Made by a program: the position numbers and the translations under genes. Positions 40,361-49,334 of a DNA stretch of 64,000 nt are shown in pieces. Every line of letters starts with the position of its first letter. The first letter of the stretch is position 1. The notes below the pieces were generated by a model. That model made no database searches. It saw only the letters and a list, made by a program, of their open reading frames with translations, and was not told the origin of the DNA. Origin of the DNA: Tessaracoccus sp. (lineage in GTDB: Bacteria > Actinomycetota > Actinomycetes > Propionibacteriales > Propionibacteriaceae); assembly GCF_016714275.1 (NCBI RefSeq), contig NZ_JADJNP010000001.1, forward strand, positions 248,001 to 312,000, written 5' to 3'.

Positions 40361-42691
40361 TCACAGCCCGCATGGCGTGCAGGTGGGCTCGCTGTAGCAG
40401 CGGATCTCGTAGATGCCCGCCGCCGTGTCTCCGTTGGTCTCCCGGATCGTTACCCTGAGCGCGTCGCAGGCGACCGGGTCGAAGGTGTGGACCACACGGG
40501 TCTGATAGTTCTCGTTCGCGGATGCCACGTCGACCCAATGACCATCCCGGCGAACCGAAACCGTGTAGTTCTTCGCGCACTGGGGGTCCCGGTACAGCGG
40601 GGGGCAGGCATGGTATTCGCGGAGGAGGTGGCCGGGGAACGTGATCTGCACCTCGGCAACGGTTGTGGGTTCGTCCCAGACCAGTTGGCTCCACTGGGGA
40701 AGCCCCTGGTCGACAGCCGAGCGCCACTGATTGGTCCGTGCATGGGGTCGGCACACGCCGTTGGTGATGTGAGACGCCGGATAGCCCCGCTGCGGGGGCT
40801 CGACGCGGAAGGAGAGCGTCGCGCCGCCACCGAAGCGGCGCAGCCGGCCCGGCGCGACCTCGTAGCCGGCCACCTGCCCGGGCGCGATCGCGCCGGCCAG
40901 CCGCCATTCGACGGTGTCGGAGACACCCTCGAGGTCGAGCCGGATGTACCCCTGGCCCTCCAACTCCGCGGAAGAAAGGCCGACCTGCCAGTCGATCCAT
41001 TGGTCGACACCGGGCGGAAGCGTGAGCGATCCGATGCGGAGGGCCTCCGTGGCGACCCGGTAGTCCCAGATGCCGTCCACCTTGCGGATGCTCGCGGCGA
41101 TCTCGACCGGCGTGTCGCCGGTGTTGCTCAGGCAGAAGCCGACGTGAGAGACCGGCTGTCCCTCGCCGACGGCGACCCATTGGGAGAGGCGGCGATCCAG
41201 CACGCCGGTGGTGGGGAATATGGGGTAGTCGCGCCAGTGGTCGAGGCCGTTCAGCTCGAAGGTGTCGTCGGGCCCGACGCCGGCGATGAGGGTCTCGCTA
41301 CTGGACTCGACCGTCGCGAGCGGTGCGAGGTCCAGCGCGTCGGACACCGGGACGTGCGGCAGGAAGCAGCCGTCCCGGACGAGCGCCTGCTGGATGTCGG
41401 GCATGGTCTCCTTCAGGACGTCCTTGAATCCGCCTCGGGCGAGAGCGAGCGCCGCGGCCGTGCCGGTCGCCTGTCCCATGACGGCGGTGGTCCCCTGGAC
41501 GCGCAGCGCGCCGAGAGCGACGTGGCTGGCGCTGATGTTGCGCCCCGCGAACATCAGGTTCTCGATGTCCTTGCTCACGAGCGCGGACAGCGGGATACCG
41601 AAGGGGCCGACGTAGCGCTGCTCCCCGAAGTTGCTCCCCTGCTCCTCCATCCGGGCGTTCGTCAGGGGTTCCGCGACCTCTTCGTACAAGCCGCCGATGC
41701 TGTGGAGGTCGATGTACCAGCCGCCGAAGGCCACCTCGTCCTCGAACGCCGGGTTCTCGCGCAGGTCGTGTTCCGTGAGGAACCTCTCACCGACGAGGCG
41801 GCGGCTCTCCCGCTTGCCCGGCACCTGCCCGATCCAGTCGAGCGCGATCGTCTCGGCCTGCGGCGACCATTCCGGATCGTGGTTCTTGTACCAGTCCCAG
41901 ATACCGAGGACCTGACGGGTCAGCTCGTGACGGATCTCCTCGTTGCCGTGGATCGTATGCCACGGCGGGCCGATCTCGATCCACCAGTAGCCGCTCTTGA
42001 GGGTCTTCGCGACGCGCCCGCCGCTGCGGAAAAAGTGGATGTCGTCGTAGGAAGCGGCCCAGGGTGGAGGTGTGAACGGGACGGGATGTCCGACGTCGAC
42101 CGTCTTGAAGTGGAGCGAGCTGCCCATCGTGGCCTCACTGGGCTCATCGGGGGCGCTGGGCTCTCCGAACTCGGCGTGAGACTCGATGCCGTGACGCGAC
42201 TCGCAGCCAGCCACCTCCCCGAGCGTGCCGTCGCCGGTGCAGTCGATGAACACGCGCCCTTCGACGACGTATACCGTTTCGGCGTTGACGTTCCGCGCCG
42301 TCACGCTCAGGATCCGGCCGTCCGAGACCTCGGCGCCGGTCACCGGCGTGTTCAGCCGCAGCGTCAGGCCCACAGTTCGCTGAACCATGTCGTAGAGGAT
42401 CAGGTCCCAGACGCTGTTGGTCCACCCGTTCTCGGTGATCCGCTCGTGGTTGCGCGCCCTGTCCTCGATCAACGCCTCGGCGATGATGCCGCCCTCGCGG
42501 GCGTAGGCGTGGAACGCGGCGGCGCCGTGAGGCGTGACCCTTACCTCCGACGACGAGTTTCCGCCCAGTACGGGCCTGTCGTGGAGGAGGACGACCTTGG
42601 CACCATGACGAGCGGCGCTGATGGCGGCCGAGACGCCCGCGAGTCCGCCGCCGCAGACCACGACGTCGTATTGCTCTCGCACTTCCTGCAT
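40361..42691 (-). CDS. FAD-dependent oxidoreductase with C-terminal galactose-binding-like domain
   Basis: A 776-residue protein with no signal peptide. YDVVVCGGGLAGVSAAISAA at residues 8-27 is the dinucleotide-binding motif of the FAD_oxidored (GlcD-unrelated, PF12831-like) group. HDRPVLGGNSSSEVRVTPHG, FIDCTGDGTLGEVAGCE and MFAGRNISASHVALGALRVQ are typical of it. From about residue 640 a beta domain resembling F5/8 type C (discoidin) modules follows: SQLVWDEPTTVAEVQITFPG and FDPVACDALRVTIRETNGD. It heads the operon, so it probably oxidises the imported sugar or a derivative. GAAGGG precedes the ATG. Exact reaction unknown. Confidence 0.82.
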   Translation of the reverse strand: MQEVREQYDVVVCGGGLAGVSAAISAARHGAKVVLLHDRPVLGGNSSSEVRVTPHGAAAFHAYAREGGIIAEALIEDRARNHERITENGWTNSVWDLILYDMVQRTVGLTLRLNTPVTGAEVSDGRILSVTARNVNAETVYVVEGRVFIDCTGDGTLGEVAGCESRHGIESHAEFGEPSAPDEPSEATMGSSLHFKTVDVGHPVPFTPPPWAASYDDIHFFRSGGRVAKTLKSGYWWIEIGPPWHTIHGNEEIRHELTRQVLGIWDWYKNHDPEWSPQAETIALDWIGQVPGKRESRRLVGERFLTEHDLRENPAFEDEVAFGGWYIDLHSIGGLYEEVAEPLTNARMEEQGSNFGEQRYVGPFGIPLSALVSKDIENLMFAGRNISASHVALGALRVQGTTAVMGQATGTAAALALARGGFKDVLKETMPDIQQALVRDGCFLPHVPVSDALDLAPLATVESSSETLIAGVGPDDTFELNGLDHWRDYPIFPTTGVLDRRLSQWVAVGEGQPVSHVGFCLSNTGDTPVEIAASIRKVDGIWDYRVATEALRIGSLTLPPGVDQWIDWQVGLSSAELEGQGYIRLDLEGVSDTVEWRLAGAIAPGQVAGYEVAPGRLRRFGGGATLSFRVEPPQRGYPASHITNGVCRPHARTNQWRSAVDQGLPQWSQLVWDEPTTVAEVQITFPGHLLREYHACPPLYRDPQCAKNYTVSVRRDGHWVDVASANENYQTRVVHTFDPVACDALRVTIRETNGDTAAGIYEIRCYSEPTCTPCGL

Positions 42692-42732
42692 TCTGTTGAC
42701 CCTTCGTTGGCTCGGTGACTGAGAACGTAAGT

Positions 42733-42791
42733 TCGAAGCGCTTCGACTTCGAAGCGCTTCGAACGCTACCATGGGCGCAGAGGTTTGCCAA
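42733..42791 (-). promoter_or_regulatory. Promoter with twin LacI operators before the FAD oxidoreductase operon
   Basis: On the minus strand TTGGCA (42786-42791) and TAGCGT (42763-42768) are spaced by 17 bases. Directly downstream are two perfect palindromes: TTCGAAGCGCTTCGAA (42748-42763) and TCGAAGCGCTTCGA (42733-42746), with centres 16 bases apart. The AGCGCT core is the classic LacI-family operator core. They cover the start of transcription and lie between the operon and the divergent LacI gene. Confidence 0.8.
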
Positions 42792-42824
42792 TAGTTTGTT
42801 CGGACAAGAGGAAAGGCGGTCGAC

Positions 42825-43841
42825 ATGCCCTCACCCTCAGGGAGGCCGACGCGCAGAAGGCCGACTCTCACCGACGTAGCGACAGCGGCGGGCGTCTCCC
42901 TCGGGCAGGCGTCCGCCAGCATCAACGGTGCGGCCGGACCGAGCAAAGCCACCCGCGAGCGGGTGCTCGCCGTCGCCAAGAAGATCGGGTACCGGCCCAA
43001 CCAGGTGGCCAGCGCTCTGGCTCGCGCCAGGTCTCAGCGCATCGGGGTGGCGTTCGCGCTCTCCCATCCCTTCCATTCCGACATCGTGGAGTGCATGTAC
43101 GACGCTGCCGGCGCGCGGGGATACGAACTGGTGCTCAGCGGGTACGCGGCTTCGAGGTCCGTCAACCGCTGCGCGGAGTCCCTGCTGGACAGCCGCTGCG
43201 ACGCGTTGGTGCTGGTGGGTGCCAGCGCGCTGACCGACGACCTGCTCCGAACGGCAGGACCGGCCCGGATCGTCGTGGTCGGGTCGGCCAAAGAGATCGA
43301 CGGCGTCGACATCGTGCGCTCGGCAGGCGAGGCGGGCGCGCGCCTCGCCATCGATCACTTGATCAGCCTGGGGCATCGCCGGATCGCGTGCGTGGACGGC
43401 GGCGACCTGTCAGGTGCCGAATACCGCAGGACCGGATACCTGGAAGGAATGAGCGAGCGCGGGCTGGGCGACGCCGTACAGCTGGTCAGCGGTGGCGACA
43501 CGTACGCGGCGGGATACGCCGCGGGCCAACGCGCAAAGGACATGAACCACACCGCCTACGTGGTCTACAACGACGAGTGCGCCATCGGCCTGATCGACGC
43601 GTTCCGCGACAGCGGACGCCGCGTCCCGGAGGACGTCTCGGTGGTGGGCTACGACAACGAGGCCGCGGCACAGCTGCCCAAAATCCAGCTCACGACGCTT
43701 TCCCAGGACTCCTCGACGATCGCCGACCTCGCCATAAGGCAGGCGGTGCGCGCGATCGAGGAACCAGGATCGCCGTCGGAACGGCTCGTGGTCCCGCCCC
43801 AGCTCATCGTCCGTGCGACGACGGCGAGCCCGCCGCACTGA
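42825..43841 (+). CDS. LacI-family regulator of the FAD/CUT1 operon
   Basis: A 338-residue repressor with helix-turn-helix TLTDVATAAGVSLGQASASI at about residues 14-33 and hinge NQVASALARARSQRIG. The sensor domain includes VAFALSHPFHSDIVECMYDA and VSVVGYDNEAAAQLPKIQLT. The recognition helix (SLGQASASING) departs from the usual TVSRVLN pattern. Divergent from the oxidoreductase operon with twin palindromes between them, so it probably represses both. The inducer should be the imported sugar or its oxidation product. Confidence 0.9.
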   Translation: MPSPSGRPTRRRPTLTDVATAAGVSLGQASASINGAAGPSKATRERVLAVAKKIGYRPNQVASALARARSQRIGVAFALSHPFHSDIVECMYDAAGARGYELVLSGYAASRSVNRCAESLLDSRCDALVLVGASALTDDLLRTAGPARIVVVGSAKEIDGVDIVRSAGEAGARLAIDHLISLGHRRIACVDGGDLSGAEYRRTGYLEGMSERGLGDAVQLVSGGDTYAAGYAAGQRAKDMNHTAYVVYNDECAIGLIDAFRDSGRRVPEDVSVVGYDNEAAAQLPKIQLTTLSQDSSTIADLAIRQAVRAIEEPGSPSERLVVPPQLIVRATTASPPH

Positions 43842-43862
43842 CCCTCGACGAGCAGGCCTCGG

Positions 43863-44720
43863 TCAGGGGATTGGGGACAGCTGCGCGGCCACCGCGCAAA
43901 AGGCGGCGACGTCGAGCGTCTCGCCGCGCGCCTGGGGGTCCTGTCCCGCGCGCTCGATCGCGGCGGAGGCGGCAGCGGCCGAGCCGAACAGCGGAGCGAG
44001 GGCCGCGCGCAGCATCTTGCGGCGCTGCCCGAAGGCCGCATCGATCACCCGGAAGGTGTCCTCGCGGGAGGCGTCTGTCGTCGGCGGGTCGCGGCGCTCG
44101 ATGCGCACGAGGCCGGAGTCGACGTTCGGGACGGGCCAGAAGACCTTCGGGGGAACGGTCGCGATCCGGGCGGTATCGGCGTACCAGGCGGCCTTTGCGC
44201 TTGGCACGCCGTACACCTTCGAGCCTGGCAGGGCCGCGAGCCTGTCTGCCACCTCCAACTGCACCATGACAAGGCCCTTCGACCACTCGGGAAAGAGCTC
44301 GAGCATGCGCAGCAGGACCGGCACGGACACGTTGTAGGGCAGGTTCGCCACAAGGGCCGACGGCGTCAGCGGCAGCCGATCGACCTGTAGCGCGTCCGCC
44401 GCGACCACGTGCAGGCGCGCGGCGGCGTCGTCGCCCAGGCGCTCGTTCACGGTCTGCGGCAACCGGGCGGCCAGCGACTCCTCGATCTCGACGGCGACGA
44501 CGCTCGCCCCCAGCTCCAGCAGCCCGAGGGTCAGCGAGCCGAGCCCGGGGCCGATCTCCAGCACGACGTCGTCCGCGGTCACCCCGGAGAGCGACACGAT
44601 CCTGCGCACCGTGTTCGGGTCGATCACGAAGTTCTGCCCGCGCTGCTTCGTGGGCCGGAGATCCAACTCCGCGGCGAGCCGACGCACGGAGGCCGGGTCG
44701 AGCAGTCCCACCTCAGGCAT
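43863..44720 (-). CDS. rsmA: 16S rRNA dimethyladenosine transferase
   Basis: A 285-residue KsgA/RsmA methyltransferase that dimethylates two adenines in helix 45. QRGQNFVIDPNTVRRIV, SAM site VLEIGPGLGSLTLGLLELGA, VAADALQVDRL and the catalytic NLPYNVSVPVLLRML are present. The ATG at 44720 overlaps the tatD stop by eight bases, so rsmI-tatD-rsmA is one coupled unit. In mycobacteria rpfB lies between tatD and ksgA and ispE follows; here rpfB is missing and the FAD/CUT1 island separates ksgA from ispE. Confidence 0.96.
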   Translation of the reverse strand: MPEVGLLDPASVRRLAAELDLRPTKQRGQNFVIDPNTVRRIVSLSGVTADDVVLEIGPGLGSLTLGLLELGASVVAVEIEESLAARLPQTVNERLGDDAAARLHVVAADALQVDRLPLTPSALVANLPYNVSVPVLLRMLELFPEWSKGLVMVQLEVADRLAALPGSKVYGVPSAKAAWYADTARIATVPPKVFWPVPNVDSGLVRIERRDPPTTDASREDTFRVIDAAFGQRRKMLRAALAPLFGSAAAASAAIERAGQDPQARGETLDVAAFCAVAAQLSPIP

Positions 44721-45579
44721 CGGAACCCCACTCCCCGTAGGCCGCGAAGGTGTTGGCGACGAGCTGGTCGCAGAACGCCGCCAGCTCCACGTCGAGCAGC
44801 TCGGCGAGGAAGCGCACGGTGTGCGGCAGCAGGTACGGCGCATTCGCCCTGCCGCGCTGCGGCTTGGGCGTGAGGTACGGTGCGTCGGTCTCTACGAGGA
44901 TGCGGTCCAGCGGCGTGGCGACCGCGGCCTCGCGCAACGCCCCTGCGGATCCGAACGTGACGACGCCCGGGAAGGAAAGGAACGCGCCGCGTGCGACGCA
45001 CTGCTCGGCGAACGCCGCGTCGCCGCTGAAGCAGTGCATGACCATCCGGCCGGGCACGCCCTCGCCGTCGACCACGCGCAGGATGTCGGCGTGGGCGTCG
45101 CGGTCGTGGATCATCAGCGTCTTTCCGCTGCGGTGCGCCCAGCGGATGTGGGTGCGGAACGAGCGCTCCTGGGCCCGACGACCCTCGGGGTCACGCGTGC
45201 GGAAGTAGTCAAGCCCGGTCTCCCCGACGGCGACGACACCCGGGTCGTCGACCAGCACCTCGATCTCCGCCAGGTCATCGTCCAGCGCGGCCTGTCCCCC
45301 GGCGAGGAACCGGCGTGCGGCGTCGTTGGGGTGCAGCGCGACGGCAGCGCGCACCTGCGGGTCCGCCGCGGCCAGCTGCACCGCCAGCCGGGCGCTCTCC
45401 ACGTCGCAGCCGACGTCGATCACGCGCGTTACGCCGACCTCGCCGGCCAATCTCAGGTTGTCCTCGACCGCCAGCCGCGAGTAGTCGCGGGTCGAGAAGA
45501 CATGGGTGTGGTTGTCGATCACCGGGCGCGGCAGCGCCTCCGGCAGGGGCGGAAGGCCCAGCTCGTCCAGCACGCTCAC
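44713..45579 (-). CDS. TatD-family metal-dependent hydrolase
   Basis: A 288-residue TIM-barrel hydrolase. Metal ligands are in VIDNHTHVF, VAVGETGLDYFRTRD, LMIHDRDAHADIL, VMHCFSGDAAFAEQ and RILVETDAPYLTPKPQRGRA. TatD-family proteins are 3'-5' exonucleases or tRNA-editing-like deacylases. The GTG start overlaps the rsmI stop by four bases, and its stop overlaps rsmA. Confidence 0.93.
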   Translation of the reverse strand: MSVLDELGLPPLPEALPRPVIDNHTHVFSTRDYSRLAVEDNLRLAGEVGVTRVIDVGCDVESARLAVQLAAADPQVRAAVALHPNDAARRFLAGGQAALDDDLAEIEVLVDDPGVVAVGETGLDYFRTRDPEGRRAQERSFRTHIRWAHRSGKTLMIHDRDAHADILRVVDGEGVPGRMVMHCFSGDAAFAEQCVARGAFLSFPGVVTFGSAGALREAAVATPLDRILVETDAPYLTPKPQRGRANAPYLLPHTVRFLAELLDVELAAFCDQLVANTFAAYGEWGSDA

Positions 45580-46427
45580 TGCTGCTTCTCCTTGTCCGCC
45601 AGCGCGGCGGCGTACAGCTCCTTGCGGTTCACGCCCGTGACCATCGCCACGTCGGCGACCGCGCCCGACAGTCTCGCACCACCGGCCATCGCCTGCCGAA
45701 CCAGCGCCAGCGCGTCGTCGGCCGACACCGCGACGGCCTCGGCCCCGGCGACGACGACCGTCACCTCCCCGCGCACGCCGTCGGCCGCCCAGTCGGCGAG
45801 CTCGGAAAGCCCTCCCCTGCGCACCTCCTCGTACGGCTTGGTCAACTCGCGGCACACCGCGCCGCGCCGGTCCGGGCCCAGTTCGGACGCGGCGTCGGCG
45901 AGGAACTCTGCAAGGCGGTGCGGGGCCTCGAAGAACACCATGGTGCGTTCCTCCGCAGCCAGCTTGGCGAGCCGCCGGCGTCGCTCCCCCGCCTTCCGGG
46001 GCAGGAACCCCTCGAAGCAGAACCGGTCGACGGGCAGCCCCGAGACCGCCAGCGCCGTCAGCACCGCGGAAGGACCCGGCACGGCGGTCACCCGCAGCCC
46101 GGCCTCGACGCAGCCCACCACCACCCGATAGCCGGGGTCGCTGACCGAGGGCATCCCTGCGTCGGTGACCAGCACAACGCGGCGGCCCTCTGCGACGGCG
46201 GCGACCAGTTCGCCGGTGCGCGCAGCCTCGTTGCCCTCGAAGTAGCTGACGACCCTGCCTGTCGGCTCGATCCCCAGCCGCTTGGTCAGCGTGACGAAGC
46301 GCCGGGTGTCCTCGGCCGCGATCAGGTCCGCGGACGTCAGGGCCTCGCGCAGGCTCGCGCTCGCGTCGTCGGACGAGCCGATAGGCGTCGCGGCGAGGAT
46401 CAGGGCGCCCCCCGAGGGAAGGTTCAT
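45576..46427 (-). CDS. rsmI: 16S rRNA (cytidine-1402-2'-O)-methyltransferase
   Basis: A 283-residue tetrapyrrole-methylase-fold enzyme methylating C1402 of 16S rRNA. LILAATPIGSSDDASASLRE, IAAEDTRRFVTLTKRLGI, VTDAGMPSVSDPGYRVVVGC and VPGPSAVLTALAVSGLP are the signatures. The ATG at 46427 is the family-consistent start. It leads the rsmI-tatD-rsmA unit and is divergent from the mannosyltransferase. The repeat at 46463-46565 lies in the divergent promoter region. Confidence 0.95.
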   Translation of the reverse strand: MNLPSGGALILAATPIGSSDDASASLREALTSADLIAAEDTRRFVTLTKRLGIEPTGRVVSYFEGNEAARTGELVAAVAEGRRVVLVTDAGMPSVSDPGYRVVVGCVEAGLRVTAVPGPSAVLTALAVSGLPVDRFCFEGFLPRKAGERRRRLAKLAAEERTMVFFEAPHRLAEFLADAASELGPDRRGAVCRELTKPYEEVRRGGLSELADWAADGVRGEVTVVVAGAEAVAVSADDALALVRQAMAGGARLSGAVADVAMVTGVNRKELYAAALADKEKQQ

Positions 46428-46462
46428 GCCCGAAGCGTATCCGGCGCGTCCGGGTGCGGGTT

Positions 46463-46565
46463 CATTGGTTTCGACGCCGACGAAGGCCGAGGGCAAGGAA
46501 GGCGTAGCAGCGCGAAGCGCGATCACACGGACGCTCCTTCATCGCGGTCCGGCTCAACCAGCGGG
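46463..46565. repeat. Dispersed repeat copy 2
   Basis: Begins CATTGGTTTCGACGCCGACG and ends GGCTCAACCAGCGG, the same ends as one arm of the inverted repeat at 9883-9937. The interior differs (it includes GAAGGCCGAGGGCAAGGAAG). It is in the divergent gap between rsmI and the mannosyltransferase, so here it cannot be a terminator for convergent genes. Confidence 0.7.
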
Positions 46566-46587
46566 TTCTTTCGGCGCTCTGCATAGA

Positions 46588-48153
46588 ATGCGCCTTGTGC
46601 TGACCACTTTGGAGGCCCTGCGGGACGGTCGCCTCCGCGACCGGACCTTGGGGTGGATCGTGACCATCGCGATCACCCTGATGGCCTTCGGGCTGCGCCT
46701 CTACAACGTCGGTTACCCCAACAAGGTGCTCTTCGACGAGACCTACTACGCAAAGGACGCGTGGGCCATCCTGCAGTCCGGCTACGAGCACAACTGGTCG
46801 GAGGGCGCCAACGATCTCCTCGCCAAGGGCGACACTTCCGGCATGCTGGACACGCCGTCGTTCGTGGTGCATCCGCCGCTGGGGAAGATCCTGATCGGGC
46901 TCGGCGAGCATTTCTTCGGCATGACGCCTTTCGGGTGGCGCATCGCCGCCGTGGTCTTCGGCTCGCTGCTGGTGTTCTTCACCATCCGGCTGGCCCGACG
47001 GCTGTCGCGTTCGACGCTGATCGGCGCCGTCGCGGGGCTGCTCCTGACGTTCGACGGGCTCGCCTTCGTGATGAGCCGCCTCGCCCTCCTCGACATCTTC
47101 CAGGCGACGTTCGCCGTCGCGGCCGTCGCGGCGCTGGTCGCGGACAGGGACTGGTTCCGGGGCAAGCTCGCCGACCATCTCGAGCGGCGCGGGCTCCCGG
47201 ACCTCGACGGCCGCTTCGGCCCGCTCCTGCTGTGGCGGCCGTGGCGGATCGTCGCCGGCCTCCTCTTCGGCGCGGCCTGCGCCGTGAAATGGAACAGCGT
47301 CTTCATGATCGCGACGTTCGGCATCCTCGTCGTCGTCTGGGACCTGGGTGCCCGGCGGCTCGCAGGGGCCGGCAGGAGCCAGTTCTGGTCGCTGGTCATC
47401 GACGCCCCCGCCGCCTTCGTGCAGCTGGTGGTCGTCGCCGTGCCCGTGTACTTCGCCTCGTGGTGGAACTGGCTGGCCACCGACGGCGGCTACTACCGCG
47501 ACTTCGGCACCACACACCGCGACGACCCTCTCGTGACCCGCTTCGGCCCAGACCTCGGCGCCCTGTTCAAGTACCACCTGGAGGCGTACAACTTCCACGT
47601 CGGCGACGGGATGATGGTCGACGCGACGCATCCGTACGAGGCACATCCCGCAGGCTGGCTGCTGATGCTGCGCCCGACCGGCATCGAGGCCGTCAATGGC
47701 ATCAAGCCCGGTGAGGACGGCTGCACCGCGGCGGCAGGCACGTGCCTGCGTGTCATCACCACAATGGGCACACCGCTGTTGTGGTGGGCGGCGCTCGCCG
47801 CGATCGTCGTCGCGCTGTGGTGGTGGCTCGTCGGGCGCGACTGGCGCTTCGGCGTCCCCCTGCTGGCCATCGCCTCCACCTGGCTCCCCTGGTTCCGTTT
47901 CGCCGGCCGCCCGCTTTTCTTCTTCTACACGATCATGATCATCCCGTTCAGCTGCATCGTGCTCGCGATGGCGCTGGGCAAGCTGCTCGGCCCCGCGCAT
48001 CACCCGCTGCGCAGGTTCCGTTCCATGGTCGTCGGCATCGTCGTCGCCGTCGTGATCTTCAACTTCGCGTTCATCTACCCGATCCTCACCGCCGACATCC
48101 TGACCCGCACGGAGTGGATGTGGCGGATGTGGCTGGGGAACGCCTGGATCTAG
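46588..48153 (+). CDS. Dolichyl-phosphate-mannose-protein mannosyltransferase homologue
   Basis: A 521-residue GT-C glycosyltransferase with about ten membrane helices. LYNVGYPNKVLFDETYYAKD carries the conserved Asp-Glu of the first outer loop, followed by PSFVVHPPLGKILIGLGEHF and AVKWNSVFMIATFGILV. It transfers mannose from polyprenyl phosphate to Ser/Thr of proteins being exported via Sec. Length is typical for actinobacterial Pmt. The start may be ATG 46588 or GTG 46597; TAGAAT at 46584-46589 would be a -10 box for a leaderless GTG start. It overlaps the convergent oxidoreductase stop by four bases. Confidence 0.92.
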   Translation: MRLVLTTLEALRDGRLRDRTLGWIVTIAITLMAFGLRLYNVGYPNKVLFDETYYAKDAWAILQSGYEHNWSEGANDLLAKGDTSGMLDTPSFVVHPPLGKILIGLGEHFFGMTPFGWRIAAVVFGSLLVFFTIRLARRLSRSTLIGAVAGLLLTFDGLAFVMSRLALLDIFQATFAVAAVAALVADRDWFRGKLADHLERRGLPDLDGRFGPLLLWRPWRIVAGLLFGAACAVKWNSVFMIATFGILVVVWDLGARRLAGAGRSQFWSLVIDAPAAFVQLVVVAVPVYFASWWNWLATDGGYYRDFGTTHRDDPLVTRFGPDLGALFKYHLEAYNFHVGDGMMVDATHPYEAHPAGWLLMLRPTGIEAVNGIKPGEDGCTAAAGTCLRVITTMGTPLLWWAALAAIVVALWWWLVGRDWRFGVPLLAIASTWLPWFRFAGRPLFFFYTIMIIPFSCIVLAMALGKLLGPAHHPLRRFRSMVVGIVVAVVIFNFAFIYPILTADILTRTEWMWRMWLGNAWI

Positions 48154-49217
48154 CGCTTCACGGACCGCGACACGAAGGCACGCAGCCGGCTAAGCCCCGG
48201 GAGCGTCGCGTCCGGGCCGTCTGCCATCAGCTCGGCCAGGTACCAGCCGCTGGCGGTGCCGTTCATCAGCTCGCCGCGGCCGTTGCCGCGTGCGTAGAAG
48301 CCGCCGGGGATGGCCGAGGCGCCGACGACAGGACGGCCGTGGTCGCTGGGATCGATGGCCAGGCGGCCCGGCTCGACGTCGACGGCGCCCAACTCCGCCT
48401 CGCACCAGGCCGCCAGCTCTTCGGTGGCCTGGTCGATGCGCGCGCCCGGGCTCTTCTGCCCGAGGACAAGCGCCCTGTCGCCGACGGGTCGCGTCAACCA
48501 CGCGGTCGACCCCGCGCGCAAGGTCACCTCGCGCAGCGGCCGCGCCGGTGTGCACCGGACAACCGGCACCCACTGGGCCGGGGCCACGCGCGCGGCGCGG
48601 CCCCACGGGCTGACGCCGAGCGTGTCGACGACGGCGGCCCCTGCAACGGTGCCGACGTCGTGGACCCAGGCCAGGTTGTTGCGGAAGTGCACCCGCGTGA
48701 GGCCCTCTCGACGGGTCAAGTGCGCAACCGTCACGCCGTGCAGGACGTTGGCGCCAGCTGCGACGGCGGCAGCCCGCAGCGCCTGCGCGTGCGCCGTCGG
48801 ATCGATCGCGTAAGCGGGGGTATGGATGGCTACGCCGTCGGGCGAGACGCGCAGCGCGGCCTCGTGGCCGGCCCCGCGGTACAGCTCGACGATGCGCCGC
48901 GACTCCTTCTCATCGCCGCCAGGAAGGGAGAGGTCGCGGAGCGTGAGCTCGCTGTGGCCAGGCGAGATCTCCCGGATCTCCCCGATGCCCGCCGTGTTGC
49001 GGCGGACGTGCTCGCGGGCGGCCTCCATGCCGTAGGCGTGGGCCATGTTCGCGATGGTCGACGCGTGCCCGACGGCGGCCACGCCGTGCCCGATGGCGGC
49101 GCTCTCCGCCTCGCCGTTGGGATCGAGGACGACCACGTCGTAGCCGCGCTGGGCAAGCCGCCGAGCCACGGTGAGCCCGGCCACCGTGGCCCCGAGGACC
49201 AGCACGTCGTGCGCCAT
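48150..49217 (-). CDS. FAD-dependent amine/amino-acid oxidase-like protein (DAO family)
   Basis: A 355-residue DAO-fold flavoprotein. DVLVLGATVAGLTVARRLAQ binds FAD; one glycine of the usual GxGxxG is replaced (GATVAG). GVAIHTPAYAIDPTAHAQAL and GFYARGNGRGELMNGTASGW complete the fold, with substrate site uncertain. No signal peptide. It stands alone between the mannosyltransferase and the divergent uracil permease. It could be a D-amino-acid, glycine or sarcosine oxidase; I cannot decide among them. Confidence 0.82.
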   Translation of the reverse strand: MAHDVLVLGATVAGLTVARRLAQRGYDVVVLDPNGEAESAAIGHGVAAVGHASTIANMAHAYGMEAAREHVRRNTAGIGEIREISPGHSELTLRDLSLPGGDEKESRRIVELYRGAGHEAALRVSPDGVAIHTPAYAIDPTAHAQALRAAAVAAGANVLHGVTVAHLTRREGLTRVHFRNNLAWVHDVGTVAGAAVVDTLGVSPWGRAARVAPAQWVPVVRCTPARPLREVTLRAGSTAWLTRPVGDRALVLGQKSPGARIDQATEELAAWCEAELGAVDVEPGRLAIDPSDHGRPVVGASAIPGGFYARGNGRGELMNGTASGWYLAELMADGPDATLPGLSRLRAFVSRSVKR

Positions 49218-49334
49218 GTCCCCACCCTATCGGCGCCCGACAACGCCGATGCGCACGGGCCCTCCCGAAAAGGCGGTCCGGTGTGTCAGAGCCGAGGGCG
49301 GACAAGTAGAGTGCCGCCGACGAAGGGAAGTCCG

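Noticed and set aside
40487..42718. A 743-codon plus-strand frame opposite the FAD oxidoreductase
   Set aside because: No domain, odd composition, and complete overlap with a well-supported gene.
46282..46587. Upstream extension of the mannosyltransferase frame
   Set aside because: It overlaps rsmI and the dispersed repeat; the family's N-terminus fits a start at 46588 or 46597.
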